Assembly: GCF_001424105.1 (NCBI RefSeq)
Contig: NZ_LMQH01000011.1
Span: 323,402 to 387,401 of the forward strand
DNA length: 64,000 nucleotides
Source: Chryseobacterium sp. Leaf394
Lineage (GTDB): Bacteria; Bacteroidota; Bacteroidia; Flavobacteriales; Weeksellaceae
Direction: 5' to 3'
The translations under genes were made by a program, and so were the position numbers. Each line of letters begins with the position of its first letter. Within the stretch, counting starts at the first letter, position 1. Under the pieces are notes generated by a model. It saw only the letters and a program-made list of their open reading frames with translations, had not been told where the DNA came from and ran no database searches. Below, piece by piece: positions 52,501 to 60,613 of the stretch.

Positions 52501-53121
52501 AACTATACTTATATCTGGAGTAATGGTGCAACAACACAAACTATTTCTACGAATGTTCCGGGAACTTATTCAGTAACCATCAGTAATGGAACATGTTCAA
52601 AAGTTTTCACTGCACAGCTTCTTAACCCTCAGTTGCCACAGTTTACCAACATCAGTTTCGCTGATCATATTTTAACTGTGTTTGCAACGAATCCGAATAA
52701 TACTGTTTTAGAATATTCAATTGATAATGGTGTGACATGGCAAGCCTCGAATATTTTCTACAATGTAGATAATAACATGAGTTACAACATCAGAATCCGA
52801 AATAAGGATGCAGACTGTAGTAATTTTATAGAGTTCTACACTTTTGTTGTTATCAATGCCATTACACCAAACCGTGACGGCATTAATGAAGGTGTTGACT
52901 TCAGCGGTATAAGCAAGTATAATAATTTTGCAGCTTCTGTATTTGACCGTTATGGTGCAGAAATTTTCAACGCCTCAAAATCCGGGCTTACGTGGGATGG
53001 TACTTTGCGGGGAATGAATATTCCTACGGGAACGTACTGGTACAAGGTACAGTGGGAAAATCCGGCAAGCAAGAAAATGGAGATGAGAAACGGCTGGATC
53101 TTAGTAAAAAACAGAAACTAA
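49537..53121 (+). CDS. Choice-of-anchor L / expanded Ig-like / T9SS type B protein 2
   Basis: This 1194-aa protein is about 400 aa longer than its neighbours. It has an N-terminal signal (ILYSTVLFSQ), the choice-of-anchor L region (SWGYFNKGGTNFPFTNGIVL, IEFDFVPTANTVSFRYLFAS), and a type B CTD (INAITPNRDGINEGVDFSG ... FDRYGAEIFNAS ... IPTGTYWYKVQWE). The extra length comes from a tandem duplication of a ~255-aa beta block. One copy contains TFSYYLNQNDANAG and TYNWNALPGTGNTQAVNP; the other contains TFAYYLLQSDANQG and TYIWTGLAGTGNTQTVTP. A further Ig-like repeat (TASKTKICAGESVTLTATGG) follows. Same predicted surface fate as its paralogues. Confidence 0.86.
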   Translation: MIIRSTRNLFLTLLTILYSTVLFSQDRSKQVLKQPTSQTMKAGAFIDINTPNYPQSSFSITQLITNVLIAGNTTCTTPNVSNVVVSPNLAVSDPNRSWGYFNKGGTNFPFTNGIVLTTGYAARAGNSFQSGQLSNILPTQDDADLAAVLNLPPGALKDASYIEFDFVPTANTVSFRYLFASEEYEGNFPCTITDGFALLLRPVSGGAYTNLAVLPGGAGPVSVTNIIPSTYNCGPKNAQYFGGQNTANIETNFSGRTVPLTATATVVPGQAYHFKMVLADYQDSAYDSGVFLEAGSFDIGVQILGPTGVQLPASINVCDNAPQTFTASVQNPNATYQWFLNNVAIAGATTATFTATQPGVYKVEVLFPGSTCPGTATVTIVGGTSPTTQNATLTACYAQGNAIFDLTSANAAVSTTPGATFSYYLNQNDANAGNASTIQTPTAFPSPGNQTIYVLVKNGFCSKVAQLQLIKAPEITANIAQPTVLTCTNSQITLNGSSSVYPAGSAFAWTTTGGNIVSGGNTLNAVVNTAGTYTLTISNTYQPGNLTCTAVSSVTVTGDSAPPSPTLTASKIQICSGESVILTAGGGVTYNWNALPGTGNTQAVNPTTTTTYSVTAVGANGCPSANPATITIEVSQPITVQNASLLKCYSPNGIVYDLTEAQPQITSAGSATFAYYLLQSDANQGNNNTINAPTTFTSPGNQTIYVLVKNGACSYVVTLQLQTTAVTTLNIAAPITITCTTPQITLNASGSTIPAGSTIAWAATGGGNIVSGGNTLNPVVNAGGTYTLTVSNTTQPGNLTCTFTSNVNVVQDTTAPSTLVTATAPQICPGESVTLTASGGATYIWTGLAGTGNTQTVTPAVTTSYTVTAVGANGCVSAQPATITIIVGPPTPFLTASKTKICAGESVTLTATGGVTYNWGTLPGNGSTQVVSPTITTTYQVIALGGNGCTTNIPATITVEVVPAIVSSLQDVLVCAGDNGTLDAGAGPNYTYIWSNGATTQTISTNVPGTYSVTISNGTCSKVFTAQLLNPQLPQFTNISFADHILTVFATNPNNTVLEYSIDNGVTWQASNIFYNVDNNMSYNIRIRNKDADCSNFIEFYTFVVINAITPNRDGINEGVDFSGISKYNNFAASVFDRYGAEIFNASKSGLTWDGTLRGMNIPTGTYWYKVQWENPASKKMEMRNGWILVKNRN

Positions 53122-53127
53122 ATAATT

Positions 53128-53159
53128 AATAACCTTTCAATTGAAAGGTTATTTTTTTT
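53128..53159 (+). terminator. Rho-independent terminator
   Basis: The perfect 26-bp palindrome AATAACCTTTCAA/TTGAAAGGTTATT is followed by an eight-T tract, just past the stop at 53121. Confidence 0.85.
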
Positions 53160-53202
53160 GATAAAAAAGTTAATTATTAATGTGTTTTAGATAAAAAGTA
53201 AT

Positions 53203-53210
53203 TAAATTTG
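53203..53210 (+). promoter_or_regulatory. -7 box for the third choice-of-anchor L gene
   Basis: TAAATTTG ends 5 nt before the ATG at 53216, implying a leaderless or near-leaderless transcript, unlike the 16-nt gap of the two paralogues. Confidence 0.45.
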
Positions 53211-53215
53211 TTGAA

Positions 53216-55585
53216 ATGAAAAATTGTATGAAGCAATATCTACTACTATTATTTTATGTTTTAATGAGCGTGAATCTTACTGCACAGAAAGTTTCACCGA
53301 GAAAACCTACAAAAAAGGCATTTTCTGAAACTTCTAAAAAAGCAGGTGCATTCATAGATGTTAACGTACCAACATATCCGGAATCAGCATTCACTCCTTT
53401 GCAATTAATAAGGGATGTTCTTATATCATCAGGACCTGGATCGTGTTTTGTTCCGAATATTTCGAATGTTACGGTAACTCCCAACACAACTGCGACGCAG
53501 GCAGATAGAGCCTGGGGTTATTTTCACAGAGGAACTACAAACTTTCCTTTTAAAGACGGAATTGTTCTGTCAACAGGATTCGCCAGAAGAGCAGGGAATC
53601 AGTTTGAAGATTTCCTAGGTGATAATAATTTTGGAGGAAGCGATCCTGATTTAGCAACCGCCCTTGGTGTAGCGGGTGTACTTACGAATTCAGCGATTTT
53701 GGAATTTGATTTTGTTCCTACAACTTCGCAGATTAAATTTAATTATTTACTGGCTTCGGAAGAATACAACGGTACTTTTCCATGTAATTATGCTGATGCT
53801 TTTGCCTTATTGTTAAGACCTGTAGGTAGTACCGCACCTTATCAGAATATGGCAGTTTTACCAGGTGGATTAGGCCCTGTGAGTGTGACTAATATCCGTC
53901 CGAATATACCAAACGGATGCGGAGCTGTTAATCCTACTTTTTTTGCAGGTTACAATACTGGTAGTATTGAAACTAATTTTTACGGAAGAACAATTCCTTT
54001 AGAGGCTACTGCCAATGTAACCGCCGGAATTCCTTATCATTTTAAGATGGTTATTGCAGATTTTGGTCCATTCGGAGCAGATACCAGTTATGATTCTGCA
54101 GTCTTTCTTGAAGGAGGTTCCTTCAACATCGGCGTAGAGCTTCAGGATCCTAGTGGTGCTGTAATTCCTAATGAGATTAATGTCTGTGACCTGGTTCCAA
54201 CGGTAATCAATGCTTCTGTAAATAGTCCTAATTTAACCTATCAGTGGTTTTACAACGGTAACCCAGTTCCAGGCGCAACTTCTACATCAATTACAGCAAT
54301 TGACCCGGGAACATACACGATTGAAGTTACACTTCCAGGAAATCCATGTCCGGGAACTGCTTCAGTGAAGATCAACGGAGGATCTACACCACTCGCGCAG
54401 GATGCTACGCTGTTGCTATGTACAACGCCCGACATCACAACATTTGATTTAAATAATTCCAAACCACTCATCAGTCCTACCGCAGGAGCCAACTTCAGGT
54501 GGTACGTGAATCAGGCAGACGCATTGGCATTTAACAACAATTTTATTCAGACTCCATTAAATTATAATGGAACTGATGGTCAGATTTTATATACCGTAGT
54601 TTACGGAGCAGAATACTGCAGAAAAATGGTAGAGCTCACCTTAGCTAAAGAAGCAAGACCGGTAGCACAGGTGACTACTCCAAAAATAAGAGTTTGCGCA
54701 GGCGAAACCGTTACGCTTACTGCATCGGGAGGAAGTACGTACAACTGGGTGAACTTCCCTGGTACAGGTGATACTCAGTCAGCAACCATTTTCCAGACCA
54801 CTACTTTTGAAGTTTATGGTGTAGGACCTTTGGGCTGTCAGTCTTTAATTCCGGCAAAAATCACTGTTGAGGTGGTTCCTGTACCTACAACACCGCTTCT
54901 TGATGTTGAAATGTGTATCGGAGACACGATAGAGCTGGATGCAGGAGCAGGGTCAGGATTCAGCTATCTTTGGAATACTGGTGAAGAAACCCAGAAGATT
55001 ACCGTTAATCAGTTAGGAATTTACACAGTAACCATTGATAATGGAATCTGTTCCAAAACTTTTGAGGTGAAGGTAGTGGCTGCAGCAACACCGTTTTTCT
55101 CACAGTTGAGCTATGAAAACAATACAATCACTGCGACAGCAACAATTCCTAACATCAACAATATCCCGAGAGCGGCAGAATATTCTTTAGACGGAATTTC
55201 GTGGCAGGATTCAAATGTATTTCCTAATCTTTTAGATAATACGAATTATACTCTGTACGTAAGAACGAAAGGAACCACCTGCGTCGGTACGGTAGAGTTC
55301 TTCACATTCCACATTACTAATATTATCACGCCGAATCAGGATGGAGTAAATGATGTGATTGATTTGTCTGCCCTTGTAAACTTCAAAAACTTCAAAGGCT
55401 CAATTTATGACAGATACGGAACTGAAATGTTCAGGTTCTCAAAAGAAAATCCTATCTGGAACGGAACTGTAGGAGGGAAAAGATTACCTACCGCAACCTA
55501 CTGGTACAGATTCAATTTTGAATATAACAAAACCAAAACTCAGATGAACTCCTCAGGTTGGATCATGCTGAAAAACAGAGAGTAA
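53216..55585 (+). CDS. Choice-of-anchor L / Ig-like / T9SS type B protein 3
   Basis: This 789-aa paralogue has a signal peptide (YVLMSVNLTAQ), the choice-of-anchor L region (about 40-305: AWGYFHRGTTNFPFKDGIVL, LEFDFVPTTSQIKFNYLLAS, NMAVLPGGLGPVSVTNI), and Ig-like modules including TYQWFYNGNPVPGATSTS and GETVTLTASGGSTYNW. The type B CTD reads ITNIITPNQDGVNDVIDLSA ... YDRYGTEMFRFS ... LPTATYWYRFNFE. It is similar in size to the first paralogue, showing the triplication. Each member has its own terminator and -7 box, so they are separate transcription units. Confidence 0.86.
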   Translation: MKNCMKQYLLLLFYVLMSVNLTAQKVSPRKPTKKAFSETSKKAGAFIDVNVPTYPESAFTPLQLIRDVLISSGPGSCFVPNISNVTVTPNTTATQADRAWGYFHRGTTNFPFKDGIVLSTGFARRAGNQFEDFLGDNNFGGSDPDLATALGVAGVLTNSAILEFDFVPTTSQIKFNYLLASEEYNGTFPCNYADAFALLLRPVGSTAPYQNMAVLPGGLGPVSVTNIRPNIPNGCGAVNPTFFAGYNTGSIETNFYGRTIPLEATANVTAGIPYHFKMVIADFGPFGADTSYDSAVFLEGGSFNIGVELQDPSGAVIPNEINVCDLVPTVINASVNSPNLTYQWFYNGNPVPGATSTSITAIDPGTYTIEVTLPGNPCPGTASVKINGGSTPLAQDATLLLCTTPDITTFDLNNSKPLISPTAGANFRWYVNQADALAFNNNFIQTPLNYNGTDGQILYTVVYGAEYCRKMVELTLAKEARPVAQVTTPKIRVCAGETVTLTASGGSTYNWVNFPGTGDTQSATIFQTTTFEVYGVGPLGCQSLIPAKITVEVVPVPTTPLLDVEMCIGDTIELDAGAGSGFSYLWNTGEETQKITVNQLGIYTVTIDNGICSKTFEVKVVAAATPFFSQLSYENNTITATATIPNINNIPRAAEYSLDGISWQDSNVFPNLLDNTNYTLYVRTKGTTCVGTVEFFTFHITNIITPNQDGVNDVIDLSALVNFKNFKGSIYDRYGTEMFRFSKENPIWNGTVGGKRLPTATYWYRFNFEYNKTKTQMNSSGWIMLKNRE

Positions 55586-55605
55586 ATCTTTGTTATATCA
55601 TACAA

Positions 55606-55637
55606 AAAATGCCTTCAGATTTTTCTGAAGGCATTTT
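55606..55637. terminator. Bidirectional terminator
   Basis: The perfect 13-bp stem AAAATGCCTTCAG/CTGAAGGCATTTT with a 6-nt T-rich loop lies between the converging genes ending at 55585 and 55653. Confidence 0.9.
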
Positions 55638-55652
55638 ATTTGTACTGATAAT

Positions 55653-56423
55653 TTACAGATTATCTTTCCAGAGTTTTGTAAAAGAAATAAAGTCGGCGAC
55701 GCTCAGTTCCTCGGCTCTTTTATCTAAAAACTCATGAGTCTTCAAGGCCTCCGGGATATTTAAAATTTTAAGTGAATTAGACAGCTTTTTTCTCCTCTGA
55801 TTAAACCCGGCTTTTACAATCTGCTTAAACAGAACTTCATTTCCAGCTAAACCCTCTTTAGGATTTCTCGTTAATTTAATGACTCCCGATTTCACCTTTG
55901 GCGGAGGATTAAAAACATTCTCATGTACCGTAAACAGATAGCTTACGTCATAATATGCCTGAATTAAAACAGACAGAATTCCATAGTCTTTGGTACGCGG
56001 AACAGCGGCAGTTCTTTCCGCAACCTCCTTCTGAAACATCCCCACCATTTCGGGAATTATTTGATAATAATCAATAATTTTAAAAAGAATCTGAGAAGAA
56101 ATATTGTACGGGAAATTTCCGATGATTGCGACTTCTTCATTATTCAGAAATGCGAAATCCTGTTTCAGAAAATCGCCTACAAAAGTCTCTTCAGTTGTTT
56201 TGTCATAATTTTTCTTCAGATATTCGATCGATTCATGATCTATTTCTGCGAGATAAATTTTTTGCTCTTTCTCTAAAAGATATTTGGTAAGAACACCCAT
56301 TCCCGGGCCAACTTCCATTATATTTTTATAATTCTCAAAACTCAGACCTTCAACTATTTTTCTGGCGATATTCTCATCCGTCAGAAAGTGTTGGCCGAGA
56401 TGTTTTTTTGCTCTTACACTCAA
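55653..56423 (-). CDS. rsmA: 16S rRNA dimethyladenosine transferase
   Basis: RsmA (KsgA) dimethylates two adjacent adenosines near the 3' end of 16S rRNA during 30S maturation. The 256-aa product shows QHFLTDENIARKIVEGL, motif I MEVGPGMGVLTKYLL (about 38-52), AEIDHESIEYL, and motif IV NFPYNISSQILFK (about 103-115; N.PYN core with Phe in place of the usual Leu). The N-terminus MSVRAKKHLGQHFL fits the family and starts at a TTG codon (56423); no in-frame ATG is available upstream or before motif I. It is divergent from ftsX with a 90-bp spacer. Confidence 0.95.
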   Translation of the reverse strand: MSVRAKKHLGQHFLTDENIARKIVEGLSFENYKNIMEVGPGMGVLTKYLLEKEQKIYLAEIDHESIEYLKKNYDKTTEETFVGDFLKQDFAFLNNEEVAIIGNFPYNISSQILFKIIDYYQIIPEMVGMFQKEVAERTAAVPRTKDYGILSVLIQAYYDVSYLFTVHENVFNPPPKVKSGVIKLTRNPKEGLAGNEVLFKQIVKAGFNQRRKKLSNSLKILNIPEALKTHEFLDKRAEELSVADFISFTKLWKDNL

Positions 56424-56513
56424 AGTATTTATGATTTTGTTAACAGTGAAAATATATTTTTCGGGTCAAATTTCGGAAGATTTTTTCTAATTTAGCCAAA
56501 AATTTTATTCTTA

Positions 56514-57410
56514 ATGGCAAGGACGGCAGACGATTTTAATAAAAACAGGCTTAGATCGAGTAATATTACCGTGGTCGTAAGTATTGCTTTAGTACTTTTT
56601 TTATTGGGCTTAATGGGATTAATTGTGATTAATGCCAAGAAGTATTCAGATTATCTGAAAGAACAGTTGGTGGTAAACGCTTTCTTTGATCAGAATTATG
56701 ATGCAAAGGATTCACTTAAAATTGCGAAGAACGAGGAAGAAGCTGTAAAAAAGATCCAGACAATCGCTGCTGTAAAAAAAGCAGTTTATATTTCCCGCGA
56801 CAGAGCGGTGGAAGAAGCAAGAAAAAGCATGGGTGTAAATACCAGTGCCATATTTGATGAGAATATCTATCCGGCATCTGTAGAGGTAACGATAAAACCT
56901 GAGTTTACAGATTCCTTAAAGATAAACGAGGTCATGAAACAGCTGAGAACTGTTCCGGGAATTACTGAAGTGAATAACGATACAGATGCTCAGAAAGTTT
57001 ATACCGGTCTCAATAAAGTTTTGAAATGGATCTTAGGTTTTTCACTGATATTTCTGGTTTTAGCAATTGTTTTGATTAACAATTCTATCAGACTCAAGAT
57101 TTTCTCAAGAAGATTTATCATTAAAACCATGCAGTTGGTTGGTGCCAAAAGAAGATTTATTCTAATACCATTTATTAAAGAATCTGTCATTTTAGGATTG
57201 ATCGGTGCAGCTATCGGTCTCCTGGCAGTTTCCGGAATATGGTATTTCTTCACAAGCATGATCGAAATGCCTTTCGTACAGGATACCACCGAATATTTCT
57301 GGCTTGCAGTGGGAGTTTTATTTGTAGGAATATTTATCTCAATTATAAGCACTGTGGTAGCAACCTGGAGATTCTTGAGATCAAACGTAGACGATTTATA
57401 TTATTCATAA
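56514..57410 (+). CDS. ftsX: Cell division protein FtsX
   Basis: FtsX is the permease-like partner of the ATPase FtsE that controls periplasmic peptidoglycan hydrolases at the septum. The 298-aa protein has the FtsX topology: an N-terminal TM (about 20-42), a periplasmic domain (about 45-165), and three C-terminal TMs (about 170-192, 220-242, 262-284). The coupling-helix region FSRRFIIKTMQLVGAKRRFI and the final ATWRFLRSN are typical. No ftsE is adjacent, as is usual in this phylum. It starts a compact plus-strand cluster (ftsX, DUF3098, uppP, hypothetical, truB). Confidence 0.93.
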   Translation: MARTADDFNKNRLRSSNITVVVSIALVLFLLGLMGLIVINAKKYSDYLKEQLVVNAFFDQNYDAKDSLKIAKNEEEAVKKIQTIAAVKKAVYISRDRAVEEARKSMGVNTSAIFDENIYPASVEVTIKPEFTDSLKINEVMKQLRTVPGITEVNNDTDAQKVYTGLNKVLKWILGFSLIFLVLAIVLINNSIRLKIFSRRFIIKTMQLVGAKRRFILIPFIKESVILGLIGAAIGLLAVSGIWYFFTSMIEMPFVQDTTEYFWLAVGVLFVGIFISIISTVVATWRFLRSNVDDLYYS

Positions 57411-57413
57411 ATA

Positions 57414-57710
57414 ATGAGCAAAAAAACAACAAAGTTTTCCGCTTCCAATTTTGGAAAGGAAGACAAAACACCTGAAGAAAATATCTTTTACTTCGGTGCA
57501 CAGAATTATAAATGGATGCTCATCGGGCTGGCTTTTATCATTGTGGGATTTCTTCTGATGATGGGTGCTGATGCCAATACGGTAGATGGTAAATTAGATC
57601 CGAATGTGTGGAATGACGATATATTCTCAATCCGCAGAATCAGAATAGCACCTTTATTTATCGTGATAGGATTCGCAATAGAAGTCTATGCAATTCTTAA
57701 AAGAAAATAA
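57414..57710 (+). CDS. DUF3098 family membrane protein
   Basis: This 98-aa protein has two TM helices (about 32-50, 76-93) separated by a soluble loop (GADANTVDGKLDPNVWNDDI). The NYKWMLIGLAFIIVGFLLMMG start and FSIRRIRIAPLFIVIGF end are the DUF3098 signature, a Bacteroidota family usually encoded between ftsX and uppP. It starts three bases after the ftsX stop, so it is translationally coupled. Function unknown; division or envelope role inferred from context. Confidence 0.9.
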   Translation: MSKKTTKFSASNFGKEDKTPEENIFYFGAQNYKWMLIGLAFIIVGFLLMMGADANTVDGKLDPNVWNDDIFSIRRIRIAPLFIVIGFAIEVYAILKRK

Positions 57711-57760
57711 GCAGTCAGGTAAAACACTTCATGAGCCATCCAGATTGACTCAAACTAACA

Positions 57761-57790
57761 AAAGTCGGTTGCCCAGCAATTGACTTTTTC
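57761..57790 (+). terminator. Terminator after DUF3098
   Basis: The 12-bp stem AAAGTCGGTTGC/GCAATTGACTTT (two G-T wobbles) with a CCA loop is followed by TTTTC. It separates the ftsX-DUF3098 pair from uppP. Confidence 0.75.
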
Positions 57791-57823
57791 TATAATACTA
57801 AAAAGAGGTGTGAGCTGATATAA

Positions 57824-57851
57824 ATTACTCATTACTCATTATTTATTACTC
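57824..57851. repeat. Heptanucleotide array (ATTACTC)4 before uppP
   Basis: The units ATTACTC, ATTACTC, ATTATTT, ATTACTC end 6 bp before the uppP ATG. The sequence ATTACTCATAAAAA is shared with the spacer before truB (59343-59355). Confidence 0.85.
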
Positions 57852-57857
57852 ATAAAA

Positions 57858-58676
57858 ATGGATTTAATTAAAGCAATTATCATTGCCATCATCGAAGGAC
57901 TTACAGAATATCTACCCATATCTTCCACCGCACACATGGGCTTCACAGCCAGTTTGATGGGGCTCGAAGAATCAGAATTTCTCAAAATGTTTCAGGTTTC
58001 CATACAGTTCGGAGCCATTTTATCTGTGGTAGTTGCTTACTGGAAAAAGTTTTTCGACCTCAAAAATCTTCAGCTGTATTACAAATTAGCTTTTGCCGTA
58101 ATTCCGGCTTTGGTTTTAGGTTATATTTTCGACGATATGATAGAATCTGTGCTTGGAAATCAAATCGCCATCTCAGCGGTATTGGTTTTGGGAGGTGTTG
58201 TTTTACTTTTTGCCGACCAGTGGTTCAAAAATCCTGTAATTCACGACGAAAAAGAAATTTCAATCAAAAAAGCAGTTACCATAGGCTTTTGGCAATGTTT
58301 AGCAATGATGCCCGGGACGAGCAGAAGTGCAGCTTCCATCATCGGAGGGATGACGCAGGGTTTATCGCGAAAAGCGGCAGCAGAATTTTCATTCTTTCTG
58401 GCAGTGCCGACTATGTTGGCGGTAACGGTCTATTCGGTTTTTGTGAAAACCTGGGGTAAGGGCACTCCAACAGCTGCAAAAGGGTATGAAATGATTTTAG
58501 AATCTCAGGATCACATTACTATTTTCATCATCGGAAATATCGTAGCATTCATCACCGCACTCATCGCCATCAAAGCATTCATCGGAGTTTTAAATAAATA
58601 TGGATTCAAACCTTGGGGCTGGTACCGTATTTTTGTGGGGATTGCATTGCTGATTTATTTTTACTATTTTAAGTAA
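57858..58676 (+). CDS. uppP: Undecaprenyl-diphosphatase UppP
   Basis: UppP (BacA) dephosphorylates undecaprenyl pyrophosphate to recycle the lipid carrier for peptidoglycan and other envelope polymers. The 272-aa inner-membrane protein carries both active-site signatures: EGLTEYLPISSTAHM (about 14-28) and MPGTSRSAASIIGGM (about 150-164). There are seven or eight helices and a C-terminal GWYRIFVG. Size fits the family. Its stop is immediately followed by the next ATG (58677). A heptamer array sits just upstream of its start. Confidence 0.95.
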   Translation: MDLIKAIIIAIIEGLTEYLPISSTAHMGFTASLMGLEESEFLKMFQVSIQFGAILSVVVAYWKKFFDLKNLQLYYKLAFAVIPALVLGYIFDDMIESVLGNQIAISAVLVLGGVVLLFADQWFKNPVIHDEKEISIKKAVTIGFWQCLAMMPGTSRSAASIIGGMTQGLSRKAAAEFSFFLAVPTMLAVTVYSVFVKTWGKGTPTAAKGYEMILESQDHITIFIIGNIVAFITALIAIKAFIGVLNKYGFKPWGWYRIFVGIALLIYFYYFK

Positions 58677-59093
58677 ATGAAAAAAAGTTCTTTTGATCCT
58701 GATAATAAGATTGTAGAAAAAATACTTACAGATACAAAATATTTTGTAATTTTTGTTCTGATTGGTGCTGTAATGTTTGGTTTTGTGTTACAAAAATGTA
58801 ATAGAGACTCAAATGAAAGTGAATTGCAATTGCAGTCTTTACAAAGAATTTTACAATATCAGAAAGAATCATCCGTTATTGACAAAGGGATTGATGCTCA
58901 AAATAGAAATAGGCCTTTCATTACTTTTTCAGATAAAGGGAAACTGGAAATTGGTAATAATTTTCTAAAAAAGGTGGAAGTGGGAGATTCTATTTCAAAG
59001 AAGAAAAATACTACAACTTTCTACATCTATAGATTGAATCAAACTTTTGAGTATGATTCTTTTGAAGATTCACAAGGAAAATATAATGATTAA
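58677..59093 (+). CDS. Hypothetical single-pass membrane protein
   Basis: This 138-aa protein has one TM helix (about 22-41, FVIFVLIGAVMFGFVLQKC) and a 95-aa soluble C-terminal part, predicted outside the cytoplasm. I recognise no family. Its ATG directly follows the uppP stop, indicating translational coupling. The codon use is more AT-rich than its neighbours, which fits a poorly conserved gene. Confidence 0.6.
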   Translation: MKKSSFDPDNKIVEKILTDTKYFVIFVLIGAVMFGFVLQKCNRDSNESELQLQSLQRILQYQKESSVIDKGIDAQNRNRPFITFSDKGKLEIGNNFLKKVEVGDSISKKKNTTTFYIYRLNQTFEYDSFEDSQGKYND

Positions 59094-59111
59094 TTAACTG
59101 AAAAAATATTT

Positions 59112-59200
59112 GGGCAGCTACTTCCGTCCTCCGTTCCCGCTTTTTAGTGCCTAGGCTTTCCCTTCGCTTACAAAAAGAGCTCCACTCAGGCCGGGCTGCG
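59112..59200. repeat. ~90-bp imperfect hairpin element (copy 2)
   Basis: The left arm (59112 onward, GGGCAGCTACTTCCGTCCTC ... CGCTTTTTAG) pairs imperfectly with the right arm (59171-59200, CAAAAAGAGC ... GGCCGGGCTGCG). Arm length, loop size and the GGGCTxG end recall the element at 855-950. It is GC-richer than its surroundings and non-coding, in the spacer before truB. Confidence 0.6.
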
Positions 59201-59318
59201 AGAAATCGAGAAACGAGATTCATCGATTCAAAGTGAAATAGAAAGTAAGAGATAGATTCGACGTAAAAAATATTGTAGTAATTTTGCATTTTATTGTATT
59301 TAAAAAAAAATCATTCGC

Positions 59319-59350
59319 CGATTACTCATTACCGATCACCTATTACTCAT
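59319..59350. repeat. Heptanucleotide array before truB
   Basis: The 7-nt-period units CGATTAC, TCATTAC, CGATCAC, CTATTAC and a partial TCAT end 5 bp before the truB ATG. Confidence 0.8.
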
Positions 59351-59355
59351 AAAAA

Positions 59356-60057
59356 ATGACAGCCGAACAACTACAATCAGGATACATATTTTTATTAGAC
59401 AAACCACTTGACTGGACTTCCTTTCAGGCTGTAAATAAGTTGAAATATAAATTAAAGCGTGAATTTAATCTTCCGAAAAAATTCAAAATCGGGCATGCCG
59501 GAACTTTAGATCCAAGAGCAACAGGACTGTTGATCGTCTGTACAGGAAAATTCACCAAAAAAATCTCTGAAATTCAGGATGCTCCCAAAGAATACTGGAC
59601 AGAAATTAAAATCGGTGTCCAGACCGAATCCTACGATACCGAAAAACCGGAAATTCTTCATCGGGATTTTTCTAAAGTTACCGAAGAGCAGGTAAATAAA
59701 GCATTAGAAAAATTTTTGGGAGAAATAGATCAGAAACCACCTGTTTTTTCGGCAATTAAAATCGATGGAGCAAGAGCTTATAATCTCGCAAGAGCAGGAA
59801 CTGAAGTGGAGATGAAATCCCGGAAGACAACCATTCATTATATCAAAGATGTTGAAATTAATTTTCCGATCGTCAGTTTTACAGTTGGGTGCTCAAAAGG
59901 TACCTACATCCGAAGTTTGGCTCACGATATAGGTCAGGAATTGGGTGTCGGGGCGTACCTAACCCAATTGAGACGGACAAAAATAGGAGAATACTGTATT
60001 GAGGATGCAACAGCTGAATTCCTGAATAACGATTACAGATTTAATACCAATGATTAG
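59356..60057 (+). CDS. truB: tRNA pseudouridine(55) synthase
   Basis: TruB converts U55 in the T-loop of tRNAs to pseudouridine. The 233-aa product has FLLDKPLDWTSFQAVNKLK near the N-terminus, the catalytic-Asp motif GHAGTLDPRATGLLIV (about 47-62), and CSKGTYIRSLAHDIGQ (about 178-193). It lacks an obvious PUA tail, as is typical for short TruBs of this phylum. Its 3' end overlaps the next ORF by 8 nt. The ATG is preceded by a heptamer array and no clear promoter box. Confidence 0.95.
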   Translation: MTAEQLQSGYIFLLDKPLDWTSFQAVNKLKYKLKREFNLPKKFKIGHAGTLDPRATGLLIVCTGKFTKKISEIQDAPKEYWTEIKIGVQTESYDTEKPEILHRDFSKVTEEQVNKALEKFLGEIDQKPPVFSAIKIDGARAYNLARAGTEVEMKSRKTTIHYIKDVEINFPIVSFTVGCSKGTYIRSLAHDIGQELGVGAYLTQLRRTKIGEYCIEDATAEFLNNDYRFNTND

Positions 60058-60610
60058 AATTTTCTGGTCACTGTTATTTTTGATCTTATCTCTGAAAACA
60101 TTTTCTCAGGAAAAATCAAATAAATTAGGACTGTTCGGAGTGGTGGAAGCGAATGTTGGTTTCGATGTCGCAGCCATGATCAGAGAAAGTCAGGTGACAG
60201 ATGAATATGAAAGACAAAAACTGGATCCGGGAAGATTCAATTACGGTTTTGCGGCACAGTTAGGATACCAGCCACTGAATTGGTTTGCGTTGGGAACCGG
60301 TGTGAGATACAGCTATGTAGATCCCAACTTTCATGTGATGTACTGGACATTGCAGCCATTTTTTATCGTCAGTAATCCAAAAGATGAAGAATTCACTTAC
60401 ATTTCCGCAAATTTTGGAACTCAGATCAATCGCACAGCCTCCGAAAATGCAAAGCTGATCGGTCTTTCAGTGGGATTCTTTGAACCTGTCACAAAGAATT
60501 TCGGGAACAAATTTCAGATCAATCTGGAGGTTCAGAATTTTGATGGAAACAGTACATTTTTTGTAGGGTTTTCATACGGTATTGCAATCTTCTCTAATAA
60601 GAAACTTTAA
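60050..60610 (+). CDS. Hypothetical outer-membrane beta-barrel protein
   Basis: This 186-aa protein has a signal peptide (LLFLILSLKTFSQ) and alternating amphipathic strands (GLFGVVEANVGFDVA, FAAQLGYQPLNWFALGTGVR, FFVGFSYGIAIFSNKKL). It is predicted to form a small outer-membrane barrel. It overlaps truB by 8 nt and ends 3 bp before rluF, so it is part of the truB transcript. No family name recognised; the position next to truB appears stable in relatives, from memory and not checked. Confidence 0.7.
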   Translation: MIRIFWSLLFLILSLKTFSQEKSNKLGLFGVVEANVGFDVAAMIRESQVTDEYERQKLDPGRFNYGFAAQLGYQPLNWFALGTGVRYSYVDPNFHVMYWTLQPFFIVSNPKDEEFTYISANFGTQINRTASENAKLIGLSVGFFEPVTKNFGNKFQINLEVQNFDGNSTFFVGFSYGIAIFSNKKL

Positions 60611-60613
60611 AAC

